NCBI GenBank assembly: GCA_024998565.1
Contig: JACOEM010000010.1
Location: 62,001-126,000 of the forward strand
Source: Nitrospira sp.
GTDB lineage: Bacteria; Nitrospirota; Nitrospiria; Nitrospirales; Nitrospiraceae
Length of the DNA stretch: 64,000 nt
Direction: 5' to 3'
Part shown: piece by piece, positions 1-9,470 of the stretch
Layout of the letters: each line of letters starts with the position of its first letter
How positions within the stretch are numbered: the first letter of the stretch is position 1
Translations under genes and position numbers: made by a program
Notes under the pieces: model-generated
Told to the model about the DNA's origin: nothing
The model's database searches: none
What the model saw: only the letters and a program-made list of their open reading frames with translations

Positions 1-1
1 G

Positions 2-2980
2 CAACAGTATCCGAAGATCGAGAGCTCCTCGATCATCATCACGACGGTCTATTATGGAGCCGCGGCAGAGACGGTGCGGGGATTCCTCACCACGCCGATC
101 GAGCGAGTCGTGTCGGCGATCAGCGGGGTGGATTATCTCGAATCCACCAGTCGCGCCGGCGTCAGCACCGTGACGGTGCATTTGAAGCTGAACCACAACA
201 GCACGGCGGCACTCGCTGAAGTGACGGCGCGGTTGCAACAGGTCCGGTCGGAGCTGCCGGCTGAGGCGGAACCTCCGGCGGTGGAAGTGCAGCGTGCCGA
301 CCGCCCCTATGCGTCGTTTTATCTCAGTTTCACGTCTCCGGAGCGGACCGTGCCGGCGCTGACGGATTGGCTGTTGCGAACCCTGCAGCCGCAACTGGCC
401 ACCTTGACCGGGGTGCAACGCGTCACGATTGAAGGTGGACGGCAGATCGCTATGCGCGTGTGGATCGATCCCGATCGCCTTGCGGCCTACAACCTCTCTC
501 CCGGCGATGTGCAGGCCGCGTTGCGGCGCAACAATTACCTGGCCGCCGTCGGCCGGACCAAGGGCAACCTCGTGCAGGTGAATCTGCTCGCGAATACGGA
601 CCTGCGTTCCGTGAACGAGTTTCAGGAACTCATCGTGGCGGACCGTGGCGGCGCCATCGTGCGGCTCAGGGATGTGGCGCGAGTGGAAAAAGGCGCTGAA
701 GAAGCGGAGATGGTGGCGAAGTACAACCGCCTGGAGGGGGTGTACCTCGGGGTCTGGCCGCTGGTCGGCTCCAACGAGATTGAAGTGGCCCACCGGTTGC
801 GGGAAGAAATGGATCGTATACGGCCGACCCTGCCGAAAGATATCGACATGCAGTTGGTCTGGGACGGCACCATGTTCATGGAAAGCGCCTTGACGGAGAT
901 TACCAAGACGCTGGGCGAAACGATTCTGATCGTGGCCACGGTGGTTTTCCTGTTCATGGGATCGATCAGGACCGCACTGGTCCCGCTGGTGGCTATGCCG
1001 GTGTCGCTGATCGGAGCCGCCATCTTCATGTATGCGTTCGGCTTCAGCCTGAATCTGTTGACGATTCTGGCGATCGTGTTGTCGGTGGGATTGGTGGTGG
1101 ACGATGCGATCGTTGTCGTGGAGAACGTCGAACGGCATGTGCGCGAAGGAAAGTCGCGGATTCAAGCGGCGTTGATCGGCTCGCGCGAATTGGTCGGGCC
1201 CATCATCGCCATGACCATTACCTTGGCCGCAGTCTATGCTCCGATCGGTTTTCAGGGAGGTCTGACCGGCTCGCTGTTTCTGGAGTTTGCCATCACCCTG
1301 GCCGCCGCAGTCGTGCTGTCCGGCGTCGTGGCGATCACGCTCTCGCCGGTCATGAGCTCGCGGTTCGTCCACCCGGAGGGGAAAGAGGGCAAGTTGACCC
1401 GTCTGGTCAACCGTGGATTCGATGCAACGCGGGCGGTCTACGGGCGGTTGCTCGACGGCGCGTTGGAGATGCGCTGGGCGATCGTCGTGGCCTCGTTGCT
1501 GATCATGGTTGCGGCCGTTCCGCTGTATCTCTTTTCACGGCAGGAATTGGCGCCTGTGGAGGACCAGAGTCATATCAGTCTCTTTCTGGAGGCGTCGCCG
1601 GACTCGACGGTGGCTGCTACGAACAGTGATTCCTTGAAGGTAGTCGAAGCGATCCGGGCGTTTCCGGAAGCCCGCTTCATGTGGTCGTTGACCTCGTCAT
1701 GGGGCGGCTTCGGCGGCCTGGTGGCCAAGGACTGGCGGGAACGGACGCGCTCGACCGAGCTGATGTACGGCGAAGTCTTCGGAGCCGTGTCGCAGATCCC
1801 CGGTCTGCGGGTGTTCCCGCGCCTTGATCCGCCATTGCCGACGCCCGGGCAATATGATGTGGAACTGATCCTGGCGAGTGAAGTGCCTGCCGAGCAGCTG
1901 TTGGAAATGACCGCCGCGGTCCTGGGTGCCGGTTGGCAGAGCGGCAAGTTCCTGTATGTCGACACCGACCTGAAGATTGATTTGCCTGAAGCGCGGGTCG
2001 TGCTCGATCGCGAGCGACTCGCCGACCTGGGCTTCGATCTGGCCGGGGTCGGTCAGGAACTGGGGACGCTGCTCGGCGGGGCCTATGTGAATCGGTTCAA
2101 TTTTTACGACCGCAGTTACAAGGTCATTCCTCAAATCGGCGACAAGGATCGCGCGACGTTGGATCCGCTGCTCGATCTCAAGATCAAGACACCAAGCGGC
2201 CAGCTGGTGCCGGTCTCGACGTTTACGCATATTGAGACGAGTACTGCGCCGCGGACGCTGAACCGTTTCCAACAACGTAATGCGGTGCGGATCTTCGGCG
2301 GGGTGAAACCCGGGGTGACGAAGGAGGAAGGGCTGCGCGTTCTTGAAACTGCGGCGGCCTCGGCCGTCGGTCCACGGGTGGCGCTCGATTTTGCGGGAGA
2401 ATCGCGCCAGATCCGCCACGAAGGTTCGGCCTTGACGGTGACACTGGGCTTTGCGGTGGTGCTGATTTACCTCGTGCTCGCGGCTCAGTTCAAAAGTTTT
2501 CGGGACCCGCTGATCGTCCTGCTGGGCTCGGTGCCGCTGGCGATCTCAGGTGCGCTGGTGTTCAGTTTCCTCGACCTGACGACGATCAACATCTACTCGC
2601 AGGTCGGGTTGATTACACTGGTGGGGCTGATTGCGAAGAACGGCATTTTGATCGTGGAGTTCGCGAATACCCTGCAGGAACGGGGGCTGTCGAAGACGGC
2701 CGCCCTGCGCGAAGCATCCCTGACGCGATTGCGCCCGGTCTTGATGACCTCGGCGGCCACGGTCTTCGGACACCTCCCGCTGGTGCTCGTTTCGGGACCC
2801 GGCGCCGCGGCCCGCAACAGCATCGGCATGGTGTTGGTCACGGGGATGACGGTCGGAACGCTCTTCACGCTGTTCGTCGTGCCGGTGTTTTATTCGCTGA
2901 TCGCGGCCCGACATCAGCCGGCGGTGGATGTGGAAGAGTCCGAAGCGGGTGCGTTGCAGTTGGCGGCGGCAAAGGGATGA
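2..2980 (+). CDS. RND-family efflux pump, inner-membrane subunit (5' truncated by window edge)
   Basis: Proton-driven inner-membrane pump of a tripartite multidrug efflux complex (HAE-1/MexF type). The frame is open from base 2, so the N-terminus, including the first membrane helix, lies outside the window; the GTG at 74 is internal. Two halves of the RND fold are visible: a membrane block with the Asp-Asp pair in LVVDDAIVVVEN (near base 1,093), typical of the proton relay, and the second-half motif LIAKNGILIVEFAN near base 2,630. Large periplasmic porter segments lie between them. It is followed by a STAS-like gene and a NodT outer-membrane factor on the same strand. The adaptor is presumably upstream, outside the window. 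Substrate unknown. Confidence 0.93.
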   Translation, partial: QQYPKIESSSIIITTVYYGAAAETVRGFLTTPIERVVSAISGVDYLESTSRAGVSTVTVHLKLNHNSTAALAEVTARLQQVRSELPAEAEPPAVEVQRADRPYASFYLSFTSPERTVPALTDWLLRTLQPQLATLTGVQRVTIEGGRQIAMRVWIDPDRLAAYNLSPGDVQAALRRNNYLAAVGRTKGNLVQVNLLANTDLRSVNEFQELIVADRGGAIVRLRDVARVEKGAEEAEMVAKYNRLEGVYLGVWPLVGSNEIEVAHRLREEMDRIRPTLPKDIDMQLVWDGTMFMESALTEITKTLGETILIVATVVFLFMGSIRTALVPLVAMPVSLIGAAIFMYAFGFSLNLLTILAIVLSVGLVVDDAIVVVENVERHVREGKSRIQAALIGSRELVGPIIAMTITLAAVYAPIGFQGGLTGSLFLEFAITLAAAVVLSGVVAITLSPVMSSRFVHPEGKEGKLTRLVNRGFDATRAVYGRLLDGALEMRWAIVVASLLIMVAAVPLYLFSRQELAPVEDQSHISLFLEASPDSTVAATNSDSLKVVEAIRAFPEARFMWSLTSSWGGFGGLVAKDWRERTRSTELMYGEVFGAVSQIPGLRVFPRLDPPLPTPGQYDVELILASEVPAEQLLEMTAAVLGAGWQSGKFLYVDTDLKIDLPEARVVLDRERLADLGFDLAGVGQELGTLLGGAYVNRFNFYDRSYKVIPQIGDKDRATLDPLLDLKIKTPSGQLVPVSTFTHIETSTAPRTLNRFQQRNAVRIFGGVKPGVTKEEGLRVLETAAASAVGPRVALDFAGESRQIRHEGSALTVTLGFAVVLIYLVLAAQFKSFRDPLIVLLGSVPLAISGALVFSFLDLTTINIYSQVGLITLVGLIAKNGILIVEFANTLQERGLSKTAALREASLTRLRPVLMTSAATVFGHLPLVLVSGPGAAARNSIGMVLVTGMTVGTLFTLFVVPVFYSLIAARHQPAVDVEESEAGALQLAAAKG

Positions 2981-3021
2981 ACTGATCCCGGCTCGTTGAG
3001 CGCAACAGGAGGACATGCACG

Positions 3022-3333
3022 ATGCTGAAGATTACGTCCGAGCAGACTTCCGATTTCGCGCGTCTGACCTTGGAAGGGAGTCTGAGCGGGCCCTGGGTGA
3101 CTGAACTCGAACGGGTGTGGCAGCAGGTCAAACAAGCCGGTACCTTTGCTCCCGTGGTGGAACTGACGGACATCACCTTCATTGCCGAGGAGGGCAGGGC
3201 CCTGCTGACCAGCATGTGGCGAGAGGGGGCTGTCCTGGTCGCGAACGGGTGCTGTACTCGACACATCGTGGCAGAAATCACAGGAGCGGGAGGCGGCCAG
3301 GCTGCCCCATCCGCTCGCTGTGAGAAGATATAG
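3022..3333 (+). CDS. STAS-like small protein
   Basis: 103-residue soluble protein. The pattern of a short beta strand, LTLEGSLSGPWVTELERVWQQ, then VVELTDITFIAEEGRALLTSMW resembles the STAS/anti-sigma-antagonist fold, where the second segment normally carries the loop of the phosphorylatable Ser. Here that position reads FIAEEG, so phosphorylation control is doubtful. An AGGAGG-type ribosome site sits at about 3,007-3,012. It lies between the pump and outer-membrane factor genes and is probably cotranscribed with them. The family assignment rests on pattern only, and the role in efflux is unknown. Confidence 0.6.
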   Translation: MLKITSEQTSDFARLTLEGSLSGPWVTELERVWQQVKQAGTFAPVVELTDITFIAEEGRALLTSMWREGAVLVANGCCTRHIVAEITGAGGGQAAPSARCEKI

Positions 3334-3345
3334 GACGGTCATCGC

Positions 3346-4791
3346 ATGCGCATTGTCGCTCTCCTCCTCATCGCTGTGCTCCTGGGTGCCTGTGCCATCG
3401 GGCCGGATTACTCCCGTCCCGACCTTGCTGTGCCGGACCGGTTCCGCATGGCGGCGACGCAGCAGGAAACCGAGTCGTTCGCCAACCTGCCCTGGTGGGA
3501 TCTGTTGCAGGATGAAGAACTGCGGCGTCTCATTCGAGTGGCGCTGGCTGAGAATAAGGATCTGAAACGGGCGGTTGCATCGGTCGAAGATTTTCAGGCC
3601 CGCATGTTGATCGCAAAAATGGATTTCGCGCCGAAGGCCGATCTCACGTCCAACGCGCCCTTGTTCGGCCGCAAGGCAAACTTTTTGTTTCCGGGCTTTC
3701 CCAATCCGTTCAACTACTATCTCCAGGGGAATCTCTCCTGGGAGATCGATATCTGGGGCCGGATTCGTCGATCGAATGAAGCGGCAAGGGGAGATCTCCT
3801 GTCGCGGGAGGAGGCTCGCCGCGCGGTTGTCTTGCAACTGGTGAGCGGCGTGGCGGAGGCCTACTTCGACATGCTGCAGTTCGACATGCAGTTGGCCGTC
3901 GCGCAGCGAACGCTGAAATCCTGGGACGAATCGGTCAGGATTGCCGAGGCCCGGTTGCGGGAGGGCATGATCTCCAAAATCGACGCGGACCAGTTTGCGG
4001 CGGAACGCGCCAACGCTGCGGCACGGGCGGCAGAGTTGAGCCGACAGATGGTGCAGAAAGAAAACCAGCTCAGTGTGTTGCTGGGGCGTGTGCCGGGTCA
4101 GATTCCGAGAGGACGTTCTCTCACCGATCAGGTGATGCCGCCGGAGGTGCCGGCCGGCCTTCCTTCGGAATTGCTGCAGCGCCGCCCGGATCTGGTGCAG
4201 GCAGAACAGGAATTGGCGGCGGCCACGGCGCGAATCGGTGTGGCGAAGGCGGACCGGTTTCCGAAACTCAGCATCACGGGAATTCTCGGTGTCGCCAGTC
4301 CGCAGTTGTCCCGCTTGGTGGCGAATGAGACGGCGTTCGGTACCGCAGGTCCCGGGCTTGCCGGTCCCTTGCTGAATGCTCAGATCCTCGGGTTTCAGCA
4401 GGACGCGGCTGAAGCGCAGAGCCGTGAAGCGCTTGCACGGTATGAGCAGGCGTTGCTGGTGGCGTTTCGTGAAGTGGAGGATGCGCTGGTCGCGGTGCGA
4501 ACGGTGCGGGAGCAGCGGACCGCGCAGGTTGAGCAGGTGGACGCGTTGCGTTCGGCCCTGCGGCTGGCCAATCTGCGGTATAAAGGAGGACTCGCGAACT
4601 ATCTCGACGTCCTCGTCGCGCAACGCAATCTGTTCGAGGCGGAACTGGCGCTCACCAGCACTCACCGGTTACAGTTGGTGTCGGTCGTCCAATTGTATAA
4701 AGCGCTGGGGGGCGGATGGTCGCCGCTCGATACGGCCCAGCAACAGCCGGGGCAAGCTCCGGCAGAGCCGGGGAAGGCGGGGCGCGGCTGA
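3346..4791 (+). CDS. NodT-family outer-membrane efflux lipoprotein
   Basis: 481-residue TolC-like outer-membrane factor that forms the exit duct of an RND efflux complex. The N-terminus is a lipoprotein signal ending in LLGACAIGPDY (lipobox Cys at about residue 16), followed by the family's typical W-W-DLLQDEELRRLI segment and two OEP repeats rich in coiled coil (residues about 60-270 and 270-460). It begins 12 bases after the STAS-like gene. It is closely similar along its whole length to the outer-membrane factor at 20,056-21,492, implying duplication of an efflux module. The last 25 residues are Pro/Gly/Gln-rich. Confidence 0.93.
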   Translation: MRIVALLLIAVLLGACAIGPDYSRPDLAVPDRFRMAATQQETESFANLPWWDLLQDEELRRLIRVALAENKDLKRAVASVEDFQARMLIAKMDFAPKADLTSNAPLFGRKANFLFPGFPNPFNYYLQGNLSWEIDIWGRIRRSNEAARGDLLSREEARRAVVLQLVSGVAEAYFDMLQFDMQLAVAQRTLKSWDESVRIAEARLREGMISKIDADQFAAERANAAARAAELSRQMVQKENQLSVLLGRVPGQIPRGRSLTDQVMPPEVPAGLPSELLQRRPDLVQAEQELAAATARIGVAKADRFPKLSITGILGVASPQLSRLVANETAFGTAGPGLAGPLLNAQILGFQQDAAEAQSREALARYEQALLVAFREVEDALVAVRTVREQRTAQVEQVDALRSALRLANLRYKGGLANYLDVLVAQRNLFEAELALTSTHRLQLVSVVQLYKALGGGWSPLDTAQQQPGQAPAEPGKAGRG

Positions 4792-4837
4792 CCCACGGAC
4801 CCTGGGGGAAAGAGGGCGACATGACGGGAGCCGGGGC

Positions 4838-5395
4838 ATGAGCCAGGAGGACAGTGAGGCAGGCCCTCTCGCGCGATTCCTCGCCGAAGACCATCGACGG
4901 CTCGACGCGTTGCTGCAATCGGTTCTAGAGCAACAGACCCGGGTCAATCGCGAGGCCTACGATCAATTCCGCGCCGGATTGCTTCGACACATCGGCATGG
5001 AGGAGAAGATTCTGTTCCCTGCCGTCCAGCAATGGCGTGGCGGCACACCGCTTCCAATTACCGCCAAGCTTCGACTCGATCACGGCGCGTTGGCTACGTT
5101 GCTCATGCCCACTCCCACCCCTGCGATCCTGGCGACCATCCGGCGCCTGCTCACAGACCACAATCTGCTGGAAGAAGGCCCGGGTGGTGTCTACGATCTC
5201 TGCGATCAGCTGGCAGGCTCCGATGCCGAGTCACTGCTGAAGGCCTTGCGCGCCGCCCCCTCGGTTGCCGTGATGTCCCATTCCGACAGCCCTGCGGTGA
5301 TGACCACGCTGCGCCGCACGTTGGAGCGCGCCGGTTATCGCATGGACGCGGACATCGGTAGAGATGTGCCGGTGACTCCGGCCCCGGAATCCTGA
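4838..5395 (+). CDS. Hemerythrin-like HHE-domain protein
   Basis: 185-residue predicted four-helix cytoplasmic protein. Metal-ligand candidates occur in the expected order and spacing: EDHRRLDALL, LLRHIGMEEKILFP, RLDHGALATLL and TDHNLLEEGPGGVYDL. HHE proteins hold a di-iron centre and bind O2 or NO, or repair iron centres. The ATG at 4,838 was chosen over an upstream ATG at 4,821, which runs into a stop after six codons. The C-terminus from about residue 135 extends beyond the usual domain. It sits directly before an NnrS-like membrane protein gene, which supports a link to NO or iron stress (inference). Confidence 0.75.
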   Translation: MSQEDSEAGPLARFLAEDHRRLDALLQSVLEQQTRVNREAYDQFRAGLLRHIGMEEKILFPAVQQWRGGTPLPITAKLRLDHGALATLLMPTPTPAILATIRRLLTDHNLLEEGPGGVYDLCDQLAGSDAESLLKALRAAPSVAVMSHSDSPAVMTTLRRTLERAGYRMDADIGRDVPVTPAPES

Positions 5396-5413
5396 CAGAA
5401 AGTCCACGCGCCT

Positions 5414-6514
5414 ATGGTTGTCCGACATCCTCACCGTCTTCCGCTCCTAGCCCTGGGGATGCTCGCGTTGCTCACCGGACTCTGGGCAGGGCTCGCGCGG
5501 CTCGGGTGGGATGTGCCGCTCCCGCGGTCTGGATTTTCGTCGTTGCATGGGCCGCTCATGGTGTCCGGCTTTCTGGGTACGCTGATCAGCTTGGAGCGTG
5601 CGGTGGCTCTTGGCCGGCCCTGGGCCTATGCCGCCCCGCTATTGACCGGACTCGGTGCCGTGGGCTTAATCGTCGGGGCTCCACTTCTTGCGGCGCAAGG
5701 GTTAATCCTTGCCGGCAGCTTTGGGCTGGTGGCGATCTTTGCGGCGATCATTCGACGGCACCCGGCGCTGTACACGTTCACCATGGGGGGCGGGGCAATT
5801 GTCTGGGCTCTCGGCAATCTGCTCTGGTGTCTCGGGTGGCCCGTCTTTCTGGTCGTCTTCTGGTGGGCGGCGTTTCTCGTGGTGACCATTGCCGGTGAAC
5901 GCCTGGAGCTGGCCCGGTTGCAGCAAGTGAGCGGGGCCGCGCAGACGACGCTTCTGCTGCTGCTCGGCATTCTGCTCACGGGGCTGTTGCTCCTGGGCTG
6001 GTCGTTTGACGGGGGCGTTCGTCTGTTCGGGTTGGGGCTGGCGGGTCTTGCTGCATGGTTGGGAAGCCATGACATTGCCAGACGAACCGTCAAGCAAACA
6101 GGGCTGACGCGGTTCATCGCCATCTGTCTGTTGACCGGCTATGTCTGGCTCGGCATCAGCGGATTGTCGGCCATGTGGTTCGGAGGTGTTCCCGTCGGTC
6201 CGCGGTACGACGCGACGCTGCATGCCTTTTTTCTCGGGTTTGTCTTCGCGATGATCTTCGCACATGCCCCGATCATCTTTCCGGCCGTGCTCGGCGCGAG
6301 GATGGCCTATCGGCCGCTGTTCTATGCGCATGTGGTCCTGTTGCAAGTCACTCTGGCCGTGCGTCTCATCGGTGATGCGGCAGGGTGGAGCGCCGGTCGT
6401 CAGGTCGGCGGCCTGCTCAATGCTGTGACGCTGCTCCTGTTTCTCGTGAACACAGTGTCGGCGCTACAGAGTCCCCCGGAGCGAGCAGGGACAGCGCAAG
6501 GCCGGGGGGCGTGA
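5414..6514 (+). CDS. NnrS-like polytopic membrane protein
   Basis: 366-residue inner-membrane protein with about ten to twelve hydrophobic helices. Conserved-looking His/Arg-bearing segments are SLHGPLMVSGFLGTLISLERAVALG near residue 40 and LHAFFLGFVFAMIFAHAPIIFPAV near residue 265. Such membrane-embedded histidines are typical of NnrS-like haem/copper proteins tied to nitric-oxide stress, but the match is by pattern and could instead be an uncharacterised membrane family. It starts 18 bases after the hemerythrin-like gene and is followed by a DUF59 protein, so the three probably form one transcription unit. Confidence 0.5.
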   Translation: MVVRHPHRLPLLALGMLALLTGLWAGLARLGWDVPLPRSGFSSLHGPLMVSGFLGTLISLERAVALGRPWAYAAPLLTGLGAVGLIVGAPLLAAQGLILAGSFGLVAIFAAIIRRHPALYTFTMGGGAIVWALGNLLWCLGWPVFLVVFWWAAFLVVTIAGERLELARLQQVSGAAQTTLLLLLGILLTGLLLLGWSFDGGVRLFGLGLAGLAAWLGSHDIARRTVKQTGLTRFIAICLLTGYVWLGISGLSAMWFGGVPVGPRYDATLHAFFLGFVFAMIFAHAPIIFPAVLGARMAYRPLFYAHVVLLQVTLAVRLIGDAAGWSAGRQVGGLLNAVTLLLFLVNTVSALQSPPERAGTAQGRGA

Positions 6515-6562
6515 TGTGTGCAAACTGCAGACGGCGGCTTCGCCGGTGAAAGGACCAGTTGA

Positions 6563-6886
6563 ATGACGACGGAGCATCACGGTGCAGCGTCCGATCCACG
6601 AGTGCTCGAGGCCCTGCGGCAGGTGGTTGATCCCGAGTTAGGGATCAACATCGTGGATCTGGGATTGGTGTACGGCAGCGAGGTGCGGGACGGTCAGGTT
6701 CATGTGGCCATGACGATGACGACGCCCGCCTGCCCGATGGAAGAGCTGTTGATGGAGATGGTGCATGCGGCGATTCTGCGCGAGTTACCGGAGGCGCGTT
6801 CAGTGGAAGTGGATCTCGTGTGGGAGCCCGCCTGGAAGCCGGAGATGATGAGTCCGTCCGCCAAGGCGCAGTTGGGCCGGACGTGA
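6563..6886 (+). CDS. MIP18/DUF59 family Fe-S assembly protein
   Basis: 107-residue soluble protein of the DUF59 (MIP18, SufT/PaaD-like) family, involved in iron-sulfur cluster assembly or insertion. Diagnostic features are the start VLEALRQVVDPELGINIVDLGLVYG and the Cys-containing segment MTMTTPACPMEELL, which carries the family's conserved reactive Cys. It is a single-domain protein of typical length. The last 20 residues are an extension. It stands downstream of the hemerythrin-like and NnrS-like genes, consistent with Fe-S repair (inference), and just upstream of the ECF sigma gene. Confidence 0.87.
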   Translation: MTTEHHGAASDPRVLEALRQVVDPELGINIVDLGLVYGSEVRDGQVHVAMTMTTPACPMEELLMEMVHAAILRELPEARSVEVDLVWEPAWKPEMMSPSAKAQLGRT

Positions 6887-6946
6887 AGATGAGCGAGCGG
6901 ACGCGAAAGGCTGTTTAAGTTTGCTTGGCTGAGAGGCACCCGGACC

Positions 6947-8206
6947 GTGAGTGAGGAGCAATCCAGGCAGGTGCGCGAGTTAGTGGAGTCGGTGTACCGC
7001 TCGGACTCCCGCCAGGTGCTCGCCACCTTGATTCGTCTGCTCGGGGACTTCGATACGGCTGAAGAGGCCCTGCACGAGGCCTTTGCCGTGGCCGTGGAGC
7101 AGTGGGCGCGAGATGGAGTACCGGCCAATCCGAGGGCGTGGCTCGTCTCGACCGGCCGCTTCAAGGCCATCGACGGGATGCGACGGCGCGCCCGCTTCGA
7201 CGCATCCCTGACGGATCTTGCCAGACACCTCGAGCTCAGCACGAGCGATCCCGAAGGCTGGAACGACGAGGCGGTCGAGGACGACCGCCTGCGACTGATC
7301 TTTACCTGCTGCCATCCGGCCTTGTCGCCCGAGACGCAAGTGGTGATGACGTTACGCGAGGTCTGCGGACTCACGACCGATGAGATTGCGCGCGCATTTC
7401 TCAGCAAGCCTGCCACCATCGCGCAACGCATCGTGCGGGCTAAAGGCAAGATCCGTGACGCCCGCATTCCCTACGAGGTGCCCTCGGCGACCGATTTGCC
7501 TGACCGGCTGGATGCGGTGTTGCGGGTCGTGTACCTCGTCTTCAATGAGGGCTACAGTGCCTCATCGGGAGAGTCACTCACGCGGCACGATCTGTCCGGG
7601 GAGGCGATTCGATTGGGGCGACTGTTGATCGGGTTGCTGCCGGAGCCCGAAGCTCTGGGACTCCTGGCGGTGATGTTGCTGCACGACTCACGCCGCGTGG
7701 CGCGCACCTCGCCGACCGGCGATCTGATTCTCCTGGAGCAGCAGGATCGTTCGTTGTGGAACCGGACGCAAATTGTCGAAGGAACGGCCTTGGTAGAGCG
7801 GGCGCTCGAGTCGCGTCAGGTCGGTCCCTACACCATTCAGGCCGCGATTGCGGCCGTGCATGCCGAGGCCCCCGACGCCGCATCGACCGATTGGGCGCAG
7901 ATCGTCGGTCTCTATGATTTGTTGGTGCAGGCTGAGTCGTCAGCCGTGGTTGAGCTGAACCGGGCGGTGGCTGTGGCGATGCGCGACGGCCCAGCGGTGG
8001 GGCTGGTCTTGGTCGATGCGATTCTCTCCCGCGGCGAACTCGTAAACTATCACCTGGCGCATGCAACCCGTGCCGACCTGTGCCGGCGGCTCGGGCGAAC
8101 CGCAGAAGCCCAAGCCTCCTACGAGCGAGCCTTGAGCCTCACGCAGCAAGAGCCGGAGCGCAGGTTTCTGGCGCGACGCCTGGCCGAATTAAGCGAAGTC
8201 GTCTAG
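6947..8206 (+). CDS. ECF42-type RNA polymerase sigma factor with C-terminal extension
   Basis: 419-residue alternative sigma factor. Region 2 spans roughly residues 10-80 ([19 protein letters not shown], then [19 protein letters not shown]). Region 4 lies near 140-180 ([20 protein letters not shown], then [14 protein letters not shown]). About 210 further residues form a helical, TPR-like domain. This layout and the nearby YCII/DGPF genes are hallmarks of the ECF42 group, which lacks a classical anti-sigma factor and is thought to be controlled through the C-terminal domain. The start is GTG at 6,947. The TAG stop lies inside the terminal inverted repeat of a repeat element. Likely targets are the promoters at 8,958 and 13,132. 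Confidence 0.9.
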   Translation: MSEEQSRQVRELVESVYRSDSRQVLATLIRLLGDFDTAEEALHEAFAVAVEQWARDGVPANPRAWLVSTGRFKAIDGMRRRARFDASLTDLARHLELSTSDPEGWNDEAVEDDRLRLIFTCCHPALSPETQVVMTLREVCGLTTDEIARAFLSKPATIAQRIVRAKGKIRDARIPYEVPSATDLPDRLDAVLRVVYLVFNEGYSASSGESLTRHDLSGEAIRLGRLLIGLLPEPEALGLLAVMLLHDSRRVARTSPTGDLILLEQQDRSLWNRTQIVEGTALVERALESRQVGPYTIQAAIAAVHAEAPDAASTDWAQIVGLYDLLVQAESSAVVELNRAVAVAMRDGPAVGLVLVDAILSRGELVNYHLAHATRADLCRRLGRTAEAQASYERALSLTQQEPERRFLARRLAELSEVV

Positions 8207-8390
8207 GAGCCTGTCCGACATGACCGTTCGGCTGCGGCAAACGATCCACGATCATCTGCGTCGTTCTCGGCCCGGAAAAATCCTCAACGTATTTCAGCGA
8301 ATACGCTTCCGGTTTTTCCAGGCCTGCGGCCTCGCATCTGGTCGCGCCTCCTTGGCCTCGCTACGAAGGCCATGTCGGACAGGCTCCTAG
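8203..8390. repeat. Repeat family A, copy 1 (MITE/REP-like, 188 bp)
   Basis: 188-bp element bounded by a perfect 20-bp inverted repeat, ctaggagcctgtccgacatg at the left and its complement at the right. A second copy of identical length lies at 12,797-12,984 and shares the interior block around tcagcgaatacgcttccgg. CTAG at both ends could be a duplicated target. The left end overlaps the stop codon of the sigma factor gene. No protein is encoded. Confidence 0.85.
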
Positions 8391-8446
8391 TACAGCACTA
8401 GAAATCATGGCGGTTACAAGAGTGTCTCCGGTCGCCGACTCTCTCG

Positions 8447-8812
8447 TCAGGATTTCCGCCGATGGATAATGATGGAATTCCCGTCCGGGTCGGAGACGAT
8501 CGCCATGTGGCAAACGGGTGTCTCCAGCGGTTCAAGCCGGAACGGGCATCCGTTTGTCTTGAGCCGCGCGATCGCGGCAGTGAAATCATCCACTTCGAGA
8601 CCGACCGATCCGCCGCCCGGGGACGGTTTCCAATCCGGTGCGCCGTTCCCGATGCCGAGCGTGTTCGACCCGATGTCGTATTCGACGAACCCCTTGTCTC
8701 CCTCGCCGAAAAACCGTGCTTCCTTCAGTCCCAGCAGGCCCTCATAAAACTGTCGCGCTCGGCGGAGGTCGGTAACCGGATAACAGGTAAAGGCGATGTC
8801 GGTGACCTTCAT
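8447..8812 (-). CDS. VOC (glyoxalase/bleomycin-resistance) family protein
   Basis: 121-residue protein of the vicinal-oxygen-chelate fold. The opening VTDIAFTCYPVTDLRRARQFYEGLLGLKEA and closing PVCHMAIVSDPDGNSIIIHRRK are the two beta-alpha-beta-beta-beta halves. A conserved Glu in VGLEVDDF and a His in ICH-like position CHMAIV may serve as metal ligands. The substrate cannot be read from sequence. It is divergent from the VOC/YCII cluster that starts at 9,020. Confidence 0.88.
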   Translation of the reverse strand: MKVTDIAFTCYPVTDLRRARQFYEGLLGLKEARFFGEGDKGFVEYDIGSNTLGIGNGAPDWKPSPGGGSVGLEVDDFTAAIARLKTNGCPFRLEPLETPVCHMAIVSDPDGNSIIIHRRKS

Positions 8813-8957
8813 GTCGATCCTTTCTTCGATTGATCGGCGTCAGCTTATGCTGCACTTCGGCGGCCGTGCTTGCAAGGGCTGTGGGCTAGGTAGCGTCCGA
8901 GTGGTTACAACTCCTAACGAGTCGAAAGTATAGGCGAATCACTCGCTTGTTGTGCCA

Positions 8958-8983
8958 TGTCGATTTTGCCCGATTCCGACGAC
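8958..8983 (+). promoter_or_regulatory. Predicted ECF42 promoter 1
   Basis: TGTCGA at 8,958-8,963, exactly 16 bases, then CGAC at 8,980-8,983. This matches the -35/-10 signature reported for ECF42 sigma factors (TGTCGA-N16-CG[A/T]C, from memory). The predicted transcript start would be about 25-30 bases before the ribosome site of the gene at 9,020. The same arrangement recurs at 13,132. Confidence 0.72.
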
Positions 8984-9019
8984 TAACTTGTGTAACGGGG
9001 TGGCGAACATAAGGAGGAA

Positions 9020-9436
9020 ATGATGGCGACAAGGACGAAGAAGCGGGCGGTGAAGAAGCCACAGGCGGCGGCCAGTATCGTCTGGTTTGAGGTGCCCGCC
9101 GACGATCTCGATCGGGCGAAGAAGTTTTATGGATCGTTGTTCGGCTGGAACTTTGCGAAGATTCCGGCGGCCATCGACGACTACTGGCACATCGATACCG
9201 GTGGAAAAGATGCGACGCCGGACGGCGGTTTGATGCCACGCCTGTATCCGGAGCAATCCATTACCAACTATGTGGGCGTGCCGTCGGTGACGATGGCGAT
9301 GAAGAAGGTCGAGAAACTGGGTGGGGCCATTTGCAAGCCCAAGACGGCGGTGCCGGGCATGGGCTATTTCGCGATCTGTCAGGATACGGAGGGTAATACC
9401 TTTGCCCTATGGGAGATGAACGAGCGCGCTCAGTGA
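9020..9436 (+). CDS. VOC family protein
   Basis: 138-residue VOC-fold protein with a Lys/Arg-rich N-terminal tail (ATRTKKRAVKKPQAA) followed by SIVWFEVPADDLDRAKKFYGSLFGWNF and a second half ending YFAICQDTEGNTFALWEMNE. AAGGAGG at 9,011 precedes the ATG with good spacing. It is first in a probable operon with two YCII genes, behind the predicted ECF42 promoter. Function unknown; glyoxalase-like or ligand-binding activities are both possible. Confidence 0.88.
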   Translation: MMATRTKKRAVKKPQAAASIVWFEVPADDLDRAKKFYGSLFGWNFAKIPAAIDDYWHIDTGGKDATPDGGLMPRLYPEQSITNYVGVPSVTMAMKKVEKLGGAICKPKTAVPGMGYFAICQDTEGNTFALWEMNERAQ

Positions 9437-9470
9437 GACTGCCGCAGAAGGAATGGAGAAAGGGGTGGTC

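Noticed and set aside
2914-4665. 583-residue minus-strand open frame opposite the NodT gene
   Set aside because: Mirror frame of a clear outer-membrane factor; Arg/His/Gln-rich composition typical of antisense reading of GC-rich genes.
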